DNA of 15,170 nt from Candidatus Binatia bacterium (GTDB taxonomy: Bacteria; Desulfobacterota_B; Binatia; UBA9968): the NCBI GenBank assembly GCA_025922795.1, contig JAICHC010000008.1, positions 1 through 15,170 of the forward strand, read 5' to 3'. The notes below the pieces were generated by a model that was given only the letters and a program-made list of their open reading frames with translations, was not told the DNA's origin and did not search any database. The translations under genes were made by a program, and so were the position numbers. Every line of letters begins with the position of its first letter. Position 1 is the first letter of the stretch. This document shows, in pieces, positions 15,152 to 15,170 of the stretch.

Positions 15152-15170
15152 ATGGAACCAGCACCCAACA
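15152..15170 (+). CDS. Possible start of the next gene (3' truncated by window edge)
   Basis: An ATG at 15152 opens MEPAPN and runs off the window. GAGAGAAG lies just upstream as a possible Shine-Dalgarno. Six codons are too few to assign a family, and it could be chance. Confidence 0.3.

Overview
The window looks like a chromosomal, fairly GC-rich stretch (estimated by eye near 58-60 percent) from a free-living, probably uncultivated, Gram-negative-type bacterium. Gene content (a split PCC-type acyl-CoA carboxylase, pyruvoyl-type arginine decarboxylase, Tat translocase, class-II-HDAC-like hydrolase, FabF/FabH, PaaA-like diiron protein) and short intergenic repeats fit an environmental Deltaproteobacteria, Binatota or Tectomicrobia type lineage. 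That placement is an inference and is weak. No phage, IS, CRISPR, tRNA or rRNA genes were seen.

Layout. 1-959: 3' part of an ornithine cyclodeaminase/mu-crystallin family gene (+). 960-1375: an intergenic region with a 13-bp inverted repeat followed by a self-contained small transcription unit. This unit has a sigma70-type promoter, an 18-nt stretch complementary to the 3' end of 16S rRNA, a 13-codon ORF, an elaborate RNA fold and a strong intrinsic terminator. 1330-3343: HEAT-repeat protein and M24 peptidase on the minus strand, probably one operon read from a divergent promoter region. 3533-7215: three-gene biotin-dependent acyl-CoA carboxylase operon (+), made of carboxyltransferase, biotin carboxylase and biotin carrier protein, behind a near-consensus promoter. 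7283-7834: pyruvoyl-dependent arginine decarboxylase (+). 7959-9007: tatA/B-tatC (-). 9156-10181: HDAC/acetylpolyamine amidohydrolase-like protein (+). 10272-12511: fabF-fabH, overlapping by 4 nt (+). 12646-13986: nicotinate phosphoribosyltransferase (-). 14272-14994: PaaA-like ferritin-fold diiron protein (+). From 15016: a palindromic intergenic repeat and perhaps the start of another gene.

How the genes work together. The carboxylase operon makes malonyl-CoA or methylmalonyl-CoA. Its beta subunit is PccB-like overall, but carries Ile where PccB has the specificity Asp, so acetyl-CoA use (feeding the FabH/FabF pair) is plausible. The arginine decarboxylase would make agmatine, and the HDAC-like protein could act on acetylated polyamines. 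The other genes are housekeeping and otherwise unrelated.

The item most worth a second look is the small RNA/mini-ORF unit at 1152-1373. Other notable points are several genes with a -10-like box 6-8 nt before the start codon and no Shine-Dalgarno (candidate leaderless mRNAs), the Ile409 substitution in the carboxyltransferase, and two dispersed intergenic repeat families, each with two copies in the window.
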